A stretch of 64,000 nucleotides of DNA, taken from contig NZ_JAPYPC010000006.1 of NCBI RefSeq assembly GCF_029937855.1, forward strand, positions 84,135 to 148,134, written 5' to 3'. The translations under genes and the position numbers were made by a program. The first letter of the stretch is position 1, and every line of letters begins with the position of its first letter. This DNA is from Christiangramia sp. Its GTDB lineage: Bacteria > Bacteroidota > Bacteroidia > Flavobacteriales > Flavobacteriaceae. Shown here piece by piece: positions 43,940 through 53,489 of this stretch. The notes under the pieces were generated by a model. The model did no database searches. It saw only the letters and a program-made list of their open reading frames with translations, and had not been told where the DNA came from.

Positions 43940-45616
43940 ATGAGTAGTGCAAAGCAAGATTATGTAATAGGGATAGACTTTGGGACAAGTTCAGTACGGG
44001 CTATTCTTGTGGATGCCCATTCAGGAAAAGAGGAAACTGCTTCAGAATTTTTTTATCCGCGATGGAGAGAAGCCAGGTTTTGTGATGCCTCAAAAAACCA
44101 GTTTCGCCAACATCCCCTTGATCATATTGAAGGTCTGGAACATATTCTCAAAGAGATGCTTGGAGGAGTACCACCTGAAATTAAGAAAAATATCAGGTCT
44201 ATTTCTGTAGATACTACTGGTTCAACTCCCATAGCAGTGGATGAAAATGGGATTCCGTTGGCGCTCCATGACCAGTTTAAAGATAACCCCAATGCGATGT
44301 TCTTTTTATGGAAAGATCATTCGGCTATTAATGAAGCGGAAGAAATAAACCTTCATGCAGAAAAATACGAAGTAAATTATTTAAAAAATGCAGGTGGGAT
44401 CTATTCTTCAGAATGGTTTTGGGCAAAATTATTATATGTACTTAGGAAGGATTCTAAAATAAAAGAAGCTTGTCATTCCTGGGTGGAGCATTGTGACTGG
44501 ATTCCTTTTTTATTGACTGGGGGAAATGATCTTTCCAAAATTAAACGCAGTGTTTGTGCCGCTGGTCATAAAGCTTTGTGGGCTGAAGAATTTGGAGGTT
44601 TTCCTCCAATAAGTTTTTTTTCTGAATTAGATCCTCGATTAAAAAAAGTTAGGAATAGTTTGCCTGAAAAAACATATACCTCGGTTGAGGTTGCAGGCAG
44701 GCTTAGTGAAGGATGGGCCAAAAAATTAGGATTGTCAACCGAAGTTTTAGTAGGAGTAGGTGCTTTGGATGCCCATATGGGTGCTGTAGGGGGGCAAATT
44801 GAACCTTACTATATGAGCAAAGTCATGGGAACTTCTACCTGTGATATGATTGTTGCTCCGGAAGCTGAACTGGAAGGTACTTTAGTGCAGGGGATTTGTG
44901 GCCAGGTAAAGGGATCCATCATTCCCGAAATGATAGGAATGGAGGCCGGTCAATCTGCTTTCGGGGATATTTATTCATGGTTTAGGGATATTATTTCCTG
45001 GCCATTAGAAAGGTTCTTGCACCAATCGGACAGTCTAAAGCCGGAACTGGCAGGTAAACTTTTAAAGGAAATAAGAGCTAATATCCTTCTAGAGTTGAAT
45101 AAGGAAATTTCAGAAATGCCGCTTGATGTTAATGATGAATTAGCGGTGGATTGGTTAAACGGAAGACGAACACCAGATGCCAATCAAAATCTAACAGGGT
45201 TAATTCAAGGTTTAACCCTGGGAAGTACTACCCCGCGAATTTATAGAAGTCTTGTGGAAGCTACTTGTTTTGGTTCCAGGAAAATTATTGAGCGGTTTAT
45301 AGAAGAGGGAATTCCCGTAAAGGGACTAATAGGAGTTGGAGGAGTGGCAAAAAAATCTCCTGTGATCAATCAAATGATGGCAGATATTACGGGGATGCCC
45401 ATTAAAATCCATCAATCTGAACAAACCTGTGCTTTGGGGGCATCTATGTTTGCGGCAACCCTTGCCAGAGTTTATCCGACAGTAAGTGAGGCCATGGAAA
45501 AAATGGGTCCGGGCTTTGAAAAGGAATTCTATCCAGATGCTGAAAAGCACAAAATTTATAATATTCGATATGAGAAGTATAAAGACTTATGCAATTTTAT
45601 TGATGAAAACAAATGA
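43940..45616 (+). CDS. FGGY-family carbohydrate kinase (ribulokinase-like)
   Basis: The 558-residue kinase has the FGGY start IGIDFGTSSVRAILVD, the segment DHSAINEAEEIN, GGIYSSEWFWAKLLYVLR, VEHCDWIPFLLTG and CAAGHKALW, all typical of ribulokinase (AraB) and longer than L-fuculokinases. It should phosphorylate a ketopentose at C5, most simply D-ribulose from the isomerase, giving D-ribulose 5-phosphate for the pentose phosphate pathway. Action on L-ribulose or L-fuculose cannot be excluded. It is ten bases after the permease gene. Confidence 0.82.
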   Translation: MSSAKQDYVIGIDFGTSSVRAILVDAHSGKEETASEFFYPRWREARFCDASKNQFRQHPLDHIEGLEHILKEMLGGVPPEIKKNIRSISVDTTGSTPIAVDENGIPLALHDQFKDNPNAMFFLWKDHSAINEAEEINLHAEKYEVNYLKNAGGIYSSEWFWAKLLYVLRKDSKIKEACHSWVEHCDWIPFLLTGGNDLSKIKRSVCAAGHKALWAEEFGGFPPISFFSELDPRLKKVRNSLPEKTYTSVEVAGRLSEGWAKKLGLSTEVLVGVGALDAHMGAVGGQIEPYYMSKVMGTSTCDMIVAPEAELEGTLVQGICGQVKGSIIPEMIGMEAGQSAFGDIYSWFRDIISWPLERFLHQSDSLKPELAGKLLKEIRANILLELNKEISEMPLDVNDELAVDWLNGRRTPDANQNLTGLIQGLTLGSTTPRIYRSLVEATCFGSRKIIERFIEEGIPVKGLIGVGGVAKKSPVINQMMADITGMPIKIHQSEQTCALGASMFAATLARVYPTVSEAMEKMGPGFEKEFYPDAEKHKIYNIRYEKYKDLCNFIDENK

Positions 45617-45647
45617 AGTTTTAATCTGTTCTTAAAGTAAAATAATT

Positions 45648-46802
45648 ATGAAAATTACAGTCTATTCTTTAATAGCATTTTTGTTTACAAGCGCTATTTA
45701 CGCTCAAAACAAACCTGCTGAAAAAGCAATTTATGAGTTGCGAAACTATACCTCAGAAAGAATATCCAGTTATGATACCCTTGGGGCGAATGATGATGGT
45801 AACTGGAAGAATAAAATTGAGCCTGGAGAAACCCGAACTATTGGAGAAGTACAGGGACCGGGTATTTTTAAGCATATTTGGATGACCATTGCCAGTAATG
45901 AGATCGATCATCTTAAAAAGATCGTTTTACGGATGTATTGGGATGGGGAAGAAACACCAAGTGTGGAAACTCCAATAGGGGATTTTTTTGGATTGGGCTT
46001 GGGACGATATTTTCTTTATGACTCTAAGTTTCTTTCGGTTGGTTCACAAAGGGCTTTAAATGCTTCCTTTCCTATGCCTTTCCAAAAATCGGCCAAGGTG
46101 ACGATCACTAATGACGGGGAGCGGGCAATAGATGCGTTTTACTATAATATAGATTGGGAAAAACATAACTCATTACCCGAAGATATTGGATATTTTCATG
46201 CGCAATACCGGCAATCACAACCCACTGATGGATGGACTACCGATTGGAAATTGAATGGCGAGCCGGAAATTAACAATAAGACGAATACCAGCGGTGAAGG
46301 CAATTATATAATTATGGAAGCAGAAGGCAAGGGACATTTTATAGGGGTAACCCACAGTTTAATCCAGAACCAGGGGGACTGGTGGGGGGAAGGCGATGAA
46401 ATGATCTATATTGATGGTGCTGAAGAACCACAAATACACGGAACCGGAGCTGAGGATTATTATTTAGGTGCCTGGTGTTATGGAGGCTGCGGGATAAATC
46501 CATTCGGGAACGCTAAACCAACTTTCGATTATTCAGAATATGGTAATCCATTAAACGGCGGGGATGACCGGGGGGCACAATGGATGGTATACAGGTTTCA
46601 TTCAGAATCTCCGGTAACTTTTAATAAATCTATTAAAATGACCATTGAACATGGGCATGCAAACCATAGATCAGACAATTATTATACGGTGGGATATTGG
46701 TACCAGGTTGAACCTCATATTGATTTTCCAGAACTGCCTTTGGTAGAGGATCGTATTCCTCAACTTCAAAATATCGAGGGCCCTACACGTGGTAAGAATT
46801 AG
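45648..46802 (+). CDS. Exported GH172 (DUF2961) family glycoside hydrolase
   Basis: The 384-residue protein has a signal peptide (cleavage near IYAQ) and DUF2961 segments: GPGIFKHIWMTI, LRMYWDGEETPSVETPIGDF, FYYNIDW, FIGVTHSLIQNQGDWWGEGD and GTGAEDYYLGAWCYG. DUF2961 is now glycoside hydrolase family 172, whose characterised members are D-arabinofuranosidases and an alpha-D-fructofuranosidase. In this operon it would release D-arabinose outside or in the periplasm. This is the main reason to read the locus as D-arabinan or D-arabinofuranoside use rather than fucose use. Confidence 0.85.
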   Translation: MKITVYSLIAFLFTSAIYAQNKPAEKAIYELRNYTSERISSYDTLGANDDGNWKNKIEPGETRTIGEVQGPGIFKHIWMTIASNEIDHLKKIVLRMYWDGEETPSVETPIGDFFGLGLGRYFLYDSKFLSVGSQRALNASFPMPFQKSAKVTITNDGERAIDAFYYNIDWEKHNSLPEDIGYFHAQYRQSQPTDGWTTDWKLNGEPEINNKTNTSGEGNYIIMEAEGKGHFIGVTHSLIQNQGDWWGEGDEMIYIDGAEEPQIHGTGAEDYYLGAWCYGGCGINPFGNAKPTFDYSEYGNPLNGGDDRGAQWMVYRFHSESPVTFNKSIKMTIEHGHANHRSDNYYTVGYWYQVEPHIDFPELPLVEDRIPQLQNIEGPTRGKN

Positions 46803-46942
46803 AGAAAGAAATAAAGAATAATACTGCTTTCTACCTGACTAATTGAATATTTAAAACGAAGACTTTTTCTTCCTGGATAACAGGAATCAGTATATAGTTA
46901 TTATTCTAAAATAAAGTAAAAAAACAATATAATTGACAAAAT

Positions 46943-46954
46943 TTAATCGATTAA
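46943..46954. promoter_or_regulatory. LacI-type operator 1 before the second SusC gene
   Basis: Perfect palindrome TTAATCGATTAA, identical to the operator at 39294 and extended by T on the left and G on the right as there. It is 107 bases before the SusC start. Confidence 0.65.
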
Positions 46955-47018
46955 GCAAGGTGAATAAGTGATTTTATGCTATATTAGCGTTAAAATATAA
47001 AAAAATTTAGGATTTTAT

Positions 47019-47030
47019 TTAATCGATTAA
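47019..47030. promoter_or_regulatory. LacI-type operator 2 before the second SusC gene
   Basis: A second perfect TTAATCGATTAA, 76 bases from the first and 31 bases before the SusC start. Two sites about seven helical turns apart would allow looping by a tetrameric or paired repressor. Confidence 0.65.
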
Positions 47031-47060
47031 TCAACCTTATTAAAATTTAAATATGAACGT

Positions 47061-50000
47061 ATGTTACACAAATTAAAAAAGTATTTTCCAGAAGAAGGAA
47101 ATAAGTGTTTATTACACTACTTTTTCCTCTCGATCATGATCTTATTGTTTACCGGCACTATGTATTCTTCGAGCAAACCAGGTACGTCATCCCAACAAAA
47201 TATTTCAGGGATTGTTAAAGATGCCGATGGTATTCCCATTTTGGGGGTTACCGTCCTGATAAAAGGAACCAATCGAGGAACAACTACAAACTTTGATGGA
47301 GCATTTTCTTTAGTAGCATCTCCAACAGATACTTTGGTTTTTAGTTTTATTGGTTTTGAAACATTTGAAGAATTAGTTGGAAACCGAGATTTCCTAGAGG
47401 TATCTATGGTCAGTAATGTTGAGGGACTTGATCAGGTTTTAGTTGTAGGTTATGGTACAGTGAAGAAGAGCGATCTCACGGGATCGGTATCTTCTGTGAC
47501 TTCAAAAGATTTTGAAGAAGGGGTGCAAACATCTACTCCACAACTTTTGCAGGGTAAGGCTGCTGGTGTAAGTATAACTCAAGCAGATTCCCGGCCGGGG
47601 GGTGGTTTTTCAATAAGAATTAGAGGCGCGGGCTCAATTACCGCAGGGAATGAACCTTTATACGTAATAGATGGCCTTCCTGGAGCATCTATAAATGCTC
47701 TTAATCCTGGGGATATTGAATCCATAGAAATTTTAAAGGATGCTTCGGCTACAGCAATCTACGGTTCCCGCGGAGCTAATGGTGTTATTCTGGTGACGAC
47801 TAAAAAAGGTGTGGCCGGTGAGTTAAGAGTAAATTATGATGGTTATTATGGCGTTCAGGAAGTGGCTAACCGATTGGATCTTTTGACGGCTCAAGAGTAT
47901 GTGTCATTCTTAAACGGAATACAGGAAGATCAAGGTTTGGATCCTTTATTCACTCCCGATCAAGCAGCCTTGGTGGGAAGTGGTACAGACTGGCAGGAAG
48001 AGATTTTCCGAACGGCACCAGTCCAGAATCATCAGATTTCCATTTCCGGTGGATCCGAAAAAACGAATTATTATGTTTCACTTAATCGCTTAGATCAGGA
48101 GGGAGTTGTAATTAGCACTGGTTTTAAAAGAACATCAGGAAGAGTAAATATTGTTCATTCCACAGATAATTTTAATTTTGGATTGAATTTAAATACTAGT
48201 CTTACGGAATCCGATTTGGTTCCTTCAGGAGGAATTAATGGTGCAGCAGGTGTTATTCCGGCAGCTCTCCAGTTTGATCCTCTGCTGTCGGTTAGAAATG
48301 CGGAGGGCGACTATTCTCTAAACCAGAATGTAGATTTGGATAATCCGGTAGCACAAGCTGAAACTATTTTTCCAGTTCAGGAAACAAACCAGACTTTCGG
48401 AAGTATTTATGGAGAATATTTTATTTTAGATGAATTTAGTGCAAAAATTAATTTAGGAACTGATCGAAGTATTTCCAGATTCGATAATTATTTGACTAGA
48501 ATTACAAGAAGAGGTCAAAATACCAATGGGTCAGCAAATATTTTCGAAAATGAAGATTTTAGTAATTTAATTGAACTAACATTCAATTATAATAATGAGA
48601 TCGGTGCTGATCATCAAATTAATGCCGTTATAGGATATACCTTTCAGGAATTTAAAGGTCGTGGATTCAATGCAGGAAGCCAAAATTTTCCTACCGATGC
48701 TTTTTTAACAAATAATCTTGAAGCGGGTGCACAATCTGGATATACAGTTGGTTCATACAAGGTAGAAAACCAGTTGCTTTCATATCTGGGAAGACTAAAT
48801 TATACCTTTAAAGATAAATATTTAATAACCGGCTCCTTTAGAGCTGATGGTTCTTCTAGATTTGGAGAGGATAAAAAATATGGTTATTTCCCATCATTGG
48901 CTTTAGGATGGAAAATAGATAAAGAATCCTTTATGGAAGGGTTGAATGATATTTCTATTCTAAAATTAAGATCAAGTTATGGTATTACTGGAAATCAAGC
49001 CATAGGGAATTATAACTCGTTGGTATTATTAGGCACAGCAGGCGAGGCTGTTTTTAATGATCAGCAGTTTGTGGGCATTGCACCAATTCAATTAGGAAAT
49101 CCCGATTTAAAATGGGAGACCACAAAGCAATTTAATATAGGTTTAGACTACGGGTTCTTCAAAAGTAGAATTACAGGATCCATGGATTATTTTTATAAAG
49201 AAACTTCCGACCTTCTGTTAAATTTACCTATACCATCAACTAGTGGCTTTTTAAATTCACTTCAAAATGTGGGGGATACAAAAAACAGCGGATTCGAAAT
49301 GAGCATTAATTCAAAAAATTTCGTGGATGATTTTAAATGGTCCACCTCTTTAAATTTTGCCTTCCTTCACAATGAAGTGACCAATCTTGGGGATTTACCA
49401 TTTATCCTTCAGGGGGATACAAGGTTTTTGTTTGATTATACCATCTTAAGGGAGGGGGAACCAATTAATGCATATTTTGGGTATAAAACAGAAGGCGTTT
49501 TTCAATCCCAGGAAGAAGTGGATGCCTCAGCGCAACCCAACGCAAACCCTGGCGATTTAAAATTTGTTGATGATAATGGTGATGGAGTTTTAAATGCAAC
49601 AGATCGTGTTATACTAGGAGACCCATTCGCAGATTTCACCTTTGGTCTTTCAAACAATTTTGAATATAAAGGATTTAATCTTAGTGTATTTTTACAAGGC
49701 AGCATGGGAAATGATTTGCTAAATTTTACCAGAGTGGATTCTGAAAATCCGTTTTCTGATCTGAGAAATAGACAATCTTACGTGCTTGATCGATGGACTC
49801 CTGATAATCCCACAGATAGAAATCCATCTTTTATTAATCAAGATGTTTCTAGAGCTATTAATGATAGGGTAGTAGAAGATGCCTCTTATTTAAGACTTCA
49901 AAATCTAAGTCTCAACTATACCTTTCCCAACCTTAAGGTTAGGGCCATTAAGAATCTTTCGATTTCTGCTACCGGGCAAAATTTATTTACTATTACCGAT

Positions 50001-50114
50001 TATAGTGGATTTAATCCGGATGTAAACACTTTAGGAACTTCTAATTTAAGGATTGATTACAACTCATATCCTCTTGCAAGAATATATACATTTGGAATTA
50101 AAATTGGACTTTAA
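47061..50114 (+). CDS. SusC/RagA-type TonB-dependent receptor of the sugar locus
   Basis: The 1017-residue protein has a longer N-terminal leader before the signal helix (FFLSIMILLFTGTMYSSS), a carboxypeptidase-regulatory-like domain (DADGIPILGVTVLIKGTNRG), TonB box (LDQVLVVGYGTVKKSDLTGS), plug (IRIRGAGSITAGNEPLYVID) and barrel ending TFGIKIGL. With two LacI-type operators directly upstream and the SusD gene immediately after, it imports the glycan oligomers for this locus. Confidence 0.9.
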   Translation: MLHKLKKYFPEEGNKCLLHYFFLSIMILLFTGTMYSSSKPGTSSQQNISGIVKDADGIPILGVTVLIKGTNRGTTTNFDGAFSLVASPTDTLVFSFIGFETFEELVGNRDFLEVSMVSNVEGLDQVLVVGYGTVKKSDLTGSVSSVTSKDFEEGVQTSTPQLLQGKAAGVSITQADSRPGGGFSIRIRGAGSITAGNEPLYVIDGLPGASINALNPGDIESIEILKDASATAIYGSRGANGVILVTTKKGVAGELRVNYDGYYGVQEVANRLDLLTAQEYVSFLNGIQEDQGLDPLFTPDQAALVGSGTDWQEEIFRTAPVQNHQISISGGSEKTNYYVSLNRLDQEGVVISTGFKRTSGRVNIVHSTDNFNFGLNLNTSLTESDLVPSGGINGAAGVIPAALQFDPLLSVRNAEGDYSLNQNVDLDNPVAQAETIFPVQETNQTFGSIYGEYFILDEFSAKINLGTDRSISRFDNYLTRITRRGQNTNGSANIFENEDFSNLIELTFNYNNEIGADHQINAVIGYTFQEFKGRGFNAGSQNFPTDAFLTNNLEAGAQSGYTVGSYKVENQLLSYLGRLNYTFKDKYLITGSFRADGSSRFGEDKKYGYFPSLALGWKIDKESFMEGLNDISILKLRSSYGITGNQAIGNYNSLVLLGTAGEAVFNDQQFVGIAPIQLGNPDLKWETTKQFNIGLDYGFFKSRITGSMDYFYKETSDLLLNLPIPSTSGFLNSLQNVGDTKNSGFEMSINSKNFVDDFKWSTSLNFAFLHNEVTNLGDLPFILQGDTRFLFDYTILREGEPINAYFGYKTEGVFQSQEEVDASAQPNANPGDLKFVDDNGDGVLNATDRVILGDPFADFTFGLSNNFEYKGFNLSVFLQGSMGNDLLNFTRVDSENPFSDLRNRQSYVLDRWTPDNPTDRNPSFINQDVSRAINDRVVEDASYLRLQNLSLNYTFPNLKVRAIKNLSISATGQNLFTITDYSGFNPDVNTLGTSNLRIDYNSYPLARIYTFGIKIGL

Positions 50115-50124
50115 AAATTTATTT

Positions 50125-51573
50125 ATGAAAACAAAAAGAATATTAAGATATATTTCCTCATTTATGTTAATTGGGGTATTGATTAGTTGTGGTGATGCGC
50201 TGGAAGAAGAAGTTTTTTCATCCTTAGGGCCTTCAAATTTTTATAATTCTGCTGATGATGCTGAAGCTTTATTAAATGGGGTCTATGCTATTTCCCAAGG
50301 AGATGATTTTTTTAACCTTGTAAAGGATTATCTTACTTTAGATGAAATGACTACCGATATAATGATTGCAAGAAGAGGAGCCATAAACGCCCATACTCAA
50401 CCTATGGAAGATTTTGTATGGTCTGCTAACCATCCTTATTTACAGGATTTCTGGAACAGATTTTATATTGCAATATATAGAGCAAATATTGTGATTGATG
50501 AAGTTCCTAAAATTGATATGAACGAAGATAGGAAAGAACAAATAGTTGCTGAAGCTCGGTTTCTCCGAGCTTTTAATTACTATCAACTTTATAATTTTTT
50601 TGGCCCAGTGCCTCTTGTTCTTACCAGTAACACTTCGGTAAAAGATAGGCCTGCTAGAGCTACCGAACAGGAAATGAGATCTTTTTTTGAACAGGAATTT
50701 TCTGAATTAGGAGATAGCCTTCCTCCTGCACAAAGTGAATATGGACGAGCAACCAGTGGTGCGGCGTTAGGATATTTAACTAAATTCTATTTAAACACAA
50801 AGCAATGGCCTCTAGCTGCTGAGGCAGCCATGGATGTAATAGATAGCGGGGTACATTTTTTGTTTCAGGGAGAGAGGTCTGAGCTGTTTGCATTAGAAAA
50901 CGAGGGGCATAGTGAATTTATATTTGTAGCACCGTTCCCAGAAAATGTACAGGAAGGGGGAAATAATTATATTTCCTTCGCAGCCCCTCCTGGATATCAA
51001 TTTCAATTTCCTCCAAAAAGAATTTTTTCAGCCCATTTAAAAATCCGCTCGGAATTTTTAGAATTATTTTCTGCTGAGGATGAGAGATTGAATGCATTTT
51101 TATTTGAATATGTAGATCAAGCGGGAGATTTAATTACTTTAGGAGAAGATGATGTTCGAAGTTTTAAGTATAAGGAAGATCCTAATGGAATAGCACAATT
51201 TTCCGGGAATGATTTCCCCTACTTGAGATATGCAGATATTTTATTAAGTCGTGCAGAAGCCTTAAATGAAATCGAAGGGCCTAATGAAGAAAGTATTAAT
51301 CTTATGAACCAGGTTCGTCAAGTAGCTGGTCTGGAAAATTTAACCTTAAACGATTTTTCCAGTAAAGAAAGGCTTCGAAATTTTATTTTGGATGAAAGAG
51401 GAAGGGAATTTCATACAGAAGCTCTAAGACGTCAGGATCTAATTAGGCATGGAAAATTTATTGAATACGCCTTGGACAGAGGTAAACCGGCTGCGCCTTA
51501 TCAAGTAGTATTTCCAATACCTCAATCAGAAATAGACAAAAATTCCAATCTGGAACAGAATGAGGGTTATTAA
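50125..51573 (+). CDS. SusD/RagB-family lipoprotein of the sugar locus
   Basis: The frame opens at 50053 inside the SusC gene, but ATG 50125 gives a proper lipoprotein signal (MLIGVLISCGDALEEE) ten bases after the SusC stop. The 482-residue protein shows the SusD pattern: FSSLGPSNFYNSADDAEALL, EARFLRAFNYYQLYNFFGPV, PYLRYADILLSRAEALNE and LDERGREFHTEALRRQDLIR. It is the glycan-binding lid of the preceding receptor. Confidence 0.9.
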   Translation: MKTKRILRYISSFMLIGVLISCGDALEEEVFSSLGPSNFYNSADDAEALLNGVYAISQGDDFFNLVKDYLTLDEMTTDIMIARRGAINAHTQPMEDFVWSANHPYLQDFWNRFYIAIYRANIVIDEVPKIDMNEDRKEQIVAEARFLRAFNYYQLYNFFGPVPLVLTSNTSVKDRPARATEQEMRSFFEQEFSELGDSLPPAQSEYGRATSGAALGYLTKFYLNTKQWPLAAEAAMDVIDSGVHFLFQGERSELFALENEGHSEFIFVAPFPENVQEGGNNYISFAAPPGYQFQFPPKRIFSAHLKIRSEFLELFSAEDERLNAFLFEYVDQAGDLITLGEDDVRSFKYKEDPNGIAQFSGNDFPYLRYADILLSRAEALNEIEGPNEESINLMNQVRQVAGLENLTLNDFSSKERLRNFILDERGREFHTEALRRQDLIRHGKFIEYALDRGKPAAPYQVVFPIPQSEIDKNSNLEQNEGY

Positions 51574-51895
51574 TTTTGGAAACAAAAAAACATATTATTT
51601 TTCTGATTTACTTAATATGGAAAATTAACTTGTAAGTGCGACTCATTACAATTAGTAAGCCATCTTTTGATAGAAATTAAATAAGATATTAATAACTATT
51701 TTGAAGTCCATAAGTTTGGTAACCTCGTGTTTCTTACTGTAGGGTTTCAATGCAACTATGATTTTATGAATTGGGCCGTAGGCACAATTTCAGGTGTTAC
51801 TATTTAATTTAAAAGTATACGACACTCCCTAATCACAAACCTGATTACCTGATTTGTAAATTTCAAAAAAAACGATATTGAATAACGCCAAAAAA
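51574..51895. other. Intergenic region between SusD and sulfatase
   Basis: No gene or clear repeat is visible in these 322 bases and no TTAATCGATTAA site is present. The sulfatase may have its own promoter here. Confidence 0.45.
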
Positions 51896-53467
51896 ATGAA
51901 TGATATGCCAGAAATTAGTAATTTTCAGCCATTAAATTGTCTTTGGCTGCTTATCGCAGGGTTAACCTGCTTATCAATGACCCCACAACAAAATAATGTT
52001 GAAAAATCACCAAATGTTATTATTATAAATGCAGATGATGTGGGATACGGGGATGTTGGTGTTTATGGGGCAACCCTTATAAATACCCCTAACATTGATC
52101 GTTTGGCAACAGAAGGAAGAAAATTTACCGATTTTCATTCGGCCTCAGCCGTATGCTCACCTTCACGGTACGCGTTGCTTACCGGTGAATATCCTTTTCG
52201 AAATCAGTTAACCAGACCATTATTTCTGAAGGATTCTTTAGTGATTGATACTGCTCAAACTACGATAGCAAGTATTATGAAAGATGCCGGGTATAAAACG
52301 GCGGTCATAGGGAAGTGGCATTTAGGCTTTGGAAAAAAATCCCCGGTAAACTGGAATGAACCGCTGAAACCCGGACCTCTTGAACTTGGGTTTGATTATT
52401 ATTTCGGGGTTCCTGTGCTGAATAGTCATCCTCCCTTTGTATACGTCGAGAATCATGAGGTTGTGGACTTTGATCCTGAGGATCCTTTTGTATATGAGAA
52501 ACATGCAGAAACCAGATGGTTCCCTGAAAAATGGAAATATAATGATATAGGTGGTGCCCGCGAAGCCCACCAAAGGTATGATGATCGAATGACTGGAACT
52601 ACTTTAAAGAATAAAGCAGTGGATTTTATAACTGGAAATAAGAGCAGAAAATTCTTCTTATACTTTGCACCTACTAATATTCATCACCCATTTACTCCCG
52701 CACCTCGTTTTATCGGTATCAGTAAAGCTGGTCGTTATGGCGATTATATGCATGAACTGGACTGGATGGTAGGAGAAATTATGGCGGTCCTGGAAAGGGA
52801 AGGGATCGCAGAGAATACTTTGTTGATTTTTACTAGTGATAACGGCGGAATGCTAAATCATGGTGGTCAGGACGCATATGGAAAAGGACATAAGATGAAT
52901 AGTAATTTATTAGGTTTCAAATTTGATTCCTGGGAAGGTGGTCATCGGGTACCATTTATAGCAAGATGGCCAGGACAGATCCCTGCTGAAACAAAATCAT
53001 CCCAATTGTTGGGAAATACGGATATTCTGTCAACCTTGGCTGCTATAATAGGAGAGAAACTTGCCCCCGGTCAGGCTGCTGACAGCTATAATATGTTACC
53101 TGCACTTACAGGTGAACCTAAAGATCCAATAAGAGATCATTTACTTGTACATTCTTCTGAAACTGATAATGTTGCTTTTAGAAAAGGGGATTGGGTTTAT
53201 ATAAGCGGAAAAGGCGGTGGGGGTTTTGGTCCGAGAAAAGAAGACCAAAGTGCTTTTGGCGGTCCCGAGGCACTGCTTTTTGCCGGTCAGCAAAATAGTG
53301 ATATTACAGAAGGTGAAATTAGGGGTAATGCTCCCCCCGCACAGCTCTACAATCTGAAGGAAGATATCTCTCAATCCTATAATTTATACGAGGAGCAACC
53401 TCAAATTATTAAGGAGATGAAAGATTCCTTAGAAAAAATAAGGAGCTCTGGACAAACGCGGAATTAA
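51896..53467 (+). CDS. Exported Cys-type sulfatase (S1 family)
   Basis: An in-frame TTG at 51878 precedes it, but ATG 51896 or 51905 better fits the signal peptide (LNCLWLLIAGLTCLSM). Motifs include NADDVGYGDVGVYG with the calcium-binding aspartates, the maturation motif CSPSR with the Cys at residue 87 from ATG 51896, GKWHLGFG, and TSDNGG. After conversion of the Cys to formylglycine it would remove sulfate esters from the glycan imported by the neighbouring SusC/SusD pair. It is a close relative of the broken gene at 37088. Confidence 0.85.
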   Translation: MNDMPEISNFQPLNCLWLLIAGLTCLSMTPQQNNVEKSPNVIIINADDVGYGDVGVYGATLINTPNIDRLATEGRKFTDFHSASAVCSPSRYALLTGEYPFRNQLTRPLFLKDSLVIDTAQTTIASIMKDAGYKTAVIGKWHLGFGKKSPVNWNEPLKPGPLELGFDYYFGVPVLNSHPPFVYVENHEVVDFDPEDPFVYEKHAETRWFPEKWKYNDIGGAREAHQRYDDRMTGTTLKNKAVDFITGNKSRKFFLYFAPTNIHHPFTPAPRFIGISKAGRYGDYMHELDWMVGEIMAVLEREGIAENTLLIFTSDNGGMLNHGGQDAYGKGHKMNSNLLGFKFDSWEGGHRVPFIARWPGQIPAETKSSQLLGNTDILSTLAAIIGEKLAPGQAADSYNMLPALTGEPKDPIRDHLLVHSSETDNVAFRKGDWVYISGKGGGGFGPRKEDQSAFGGPEALLFAGQQNSDITEGEIRGNAPPAQLYNLKEDISQSYNLYEEQPQIIKEMKDSLEKIRSSGQTRN

Positions 53468-53489
53468 TCAGGCATAATTTACATTTTAA

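Noticed and set aside
40676..45616. Simple L-fucose or fucoidan utilisation operon
   Set aside because: Not excluded, but the kinase is ribulokinase-like, the hydrolase is GH172, and no fuculose aldolase or fucosidase gene is present in the window.
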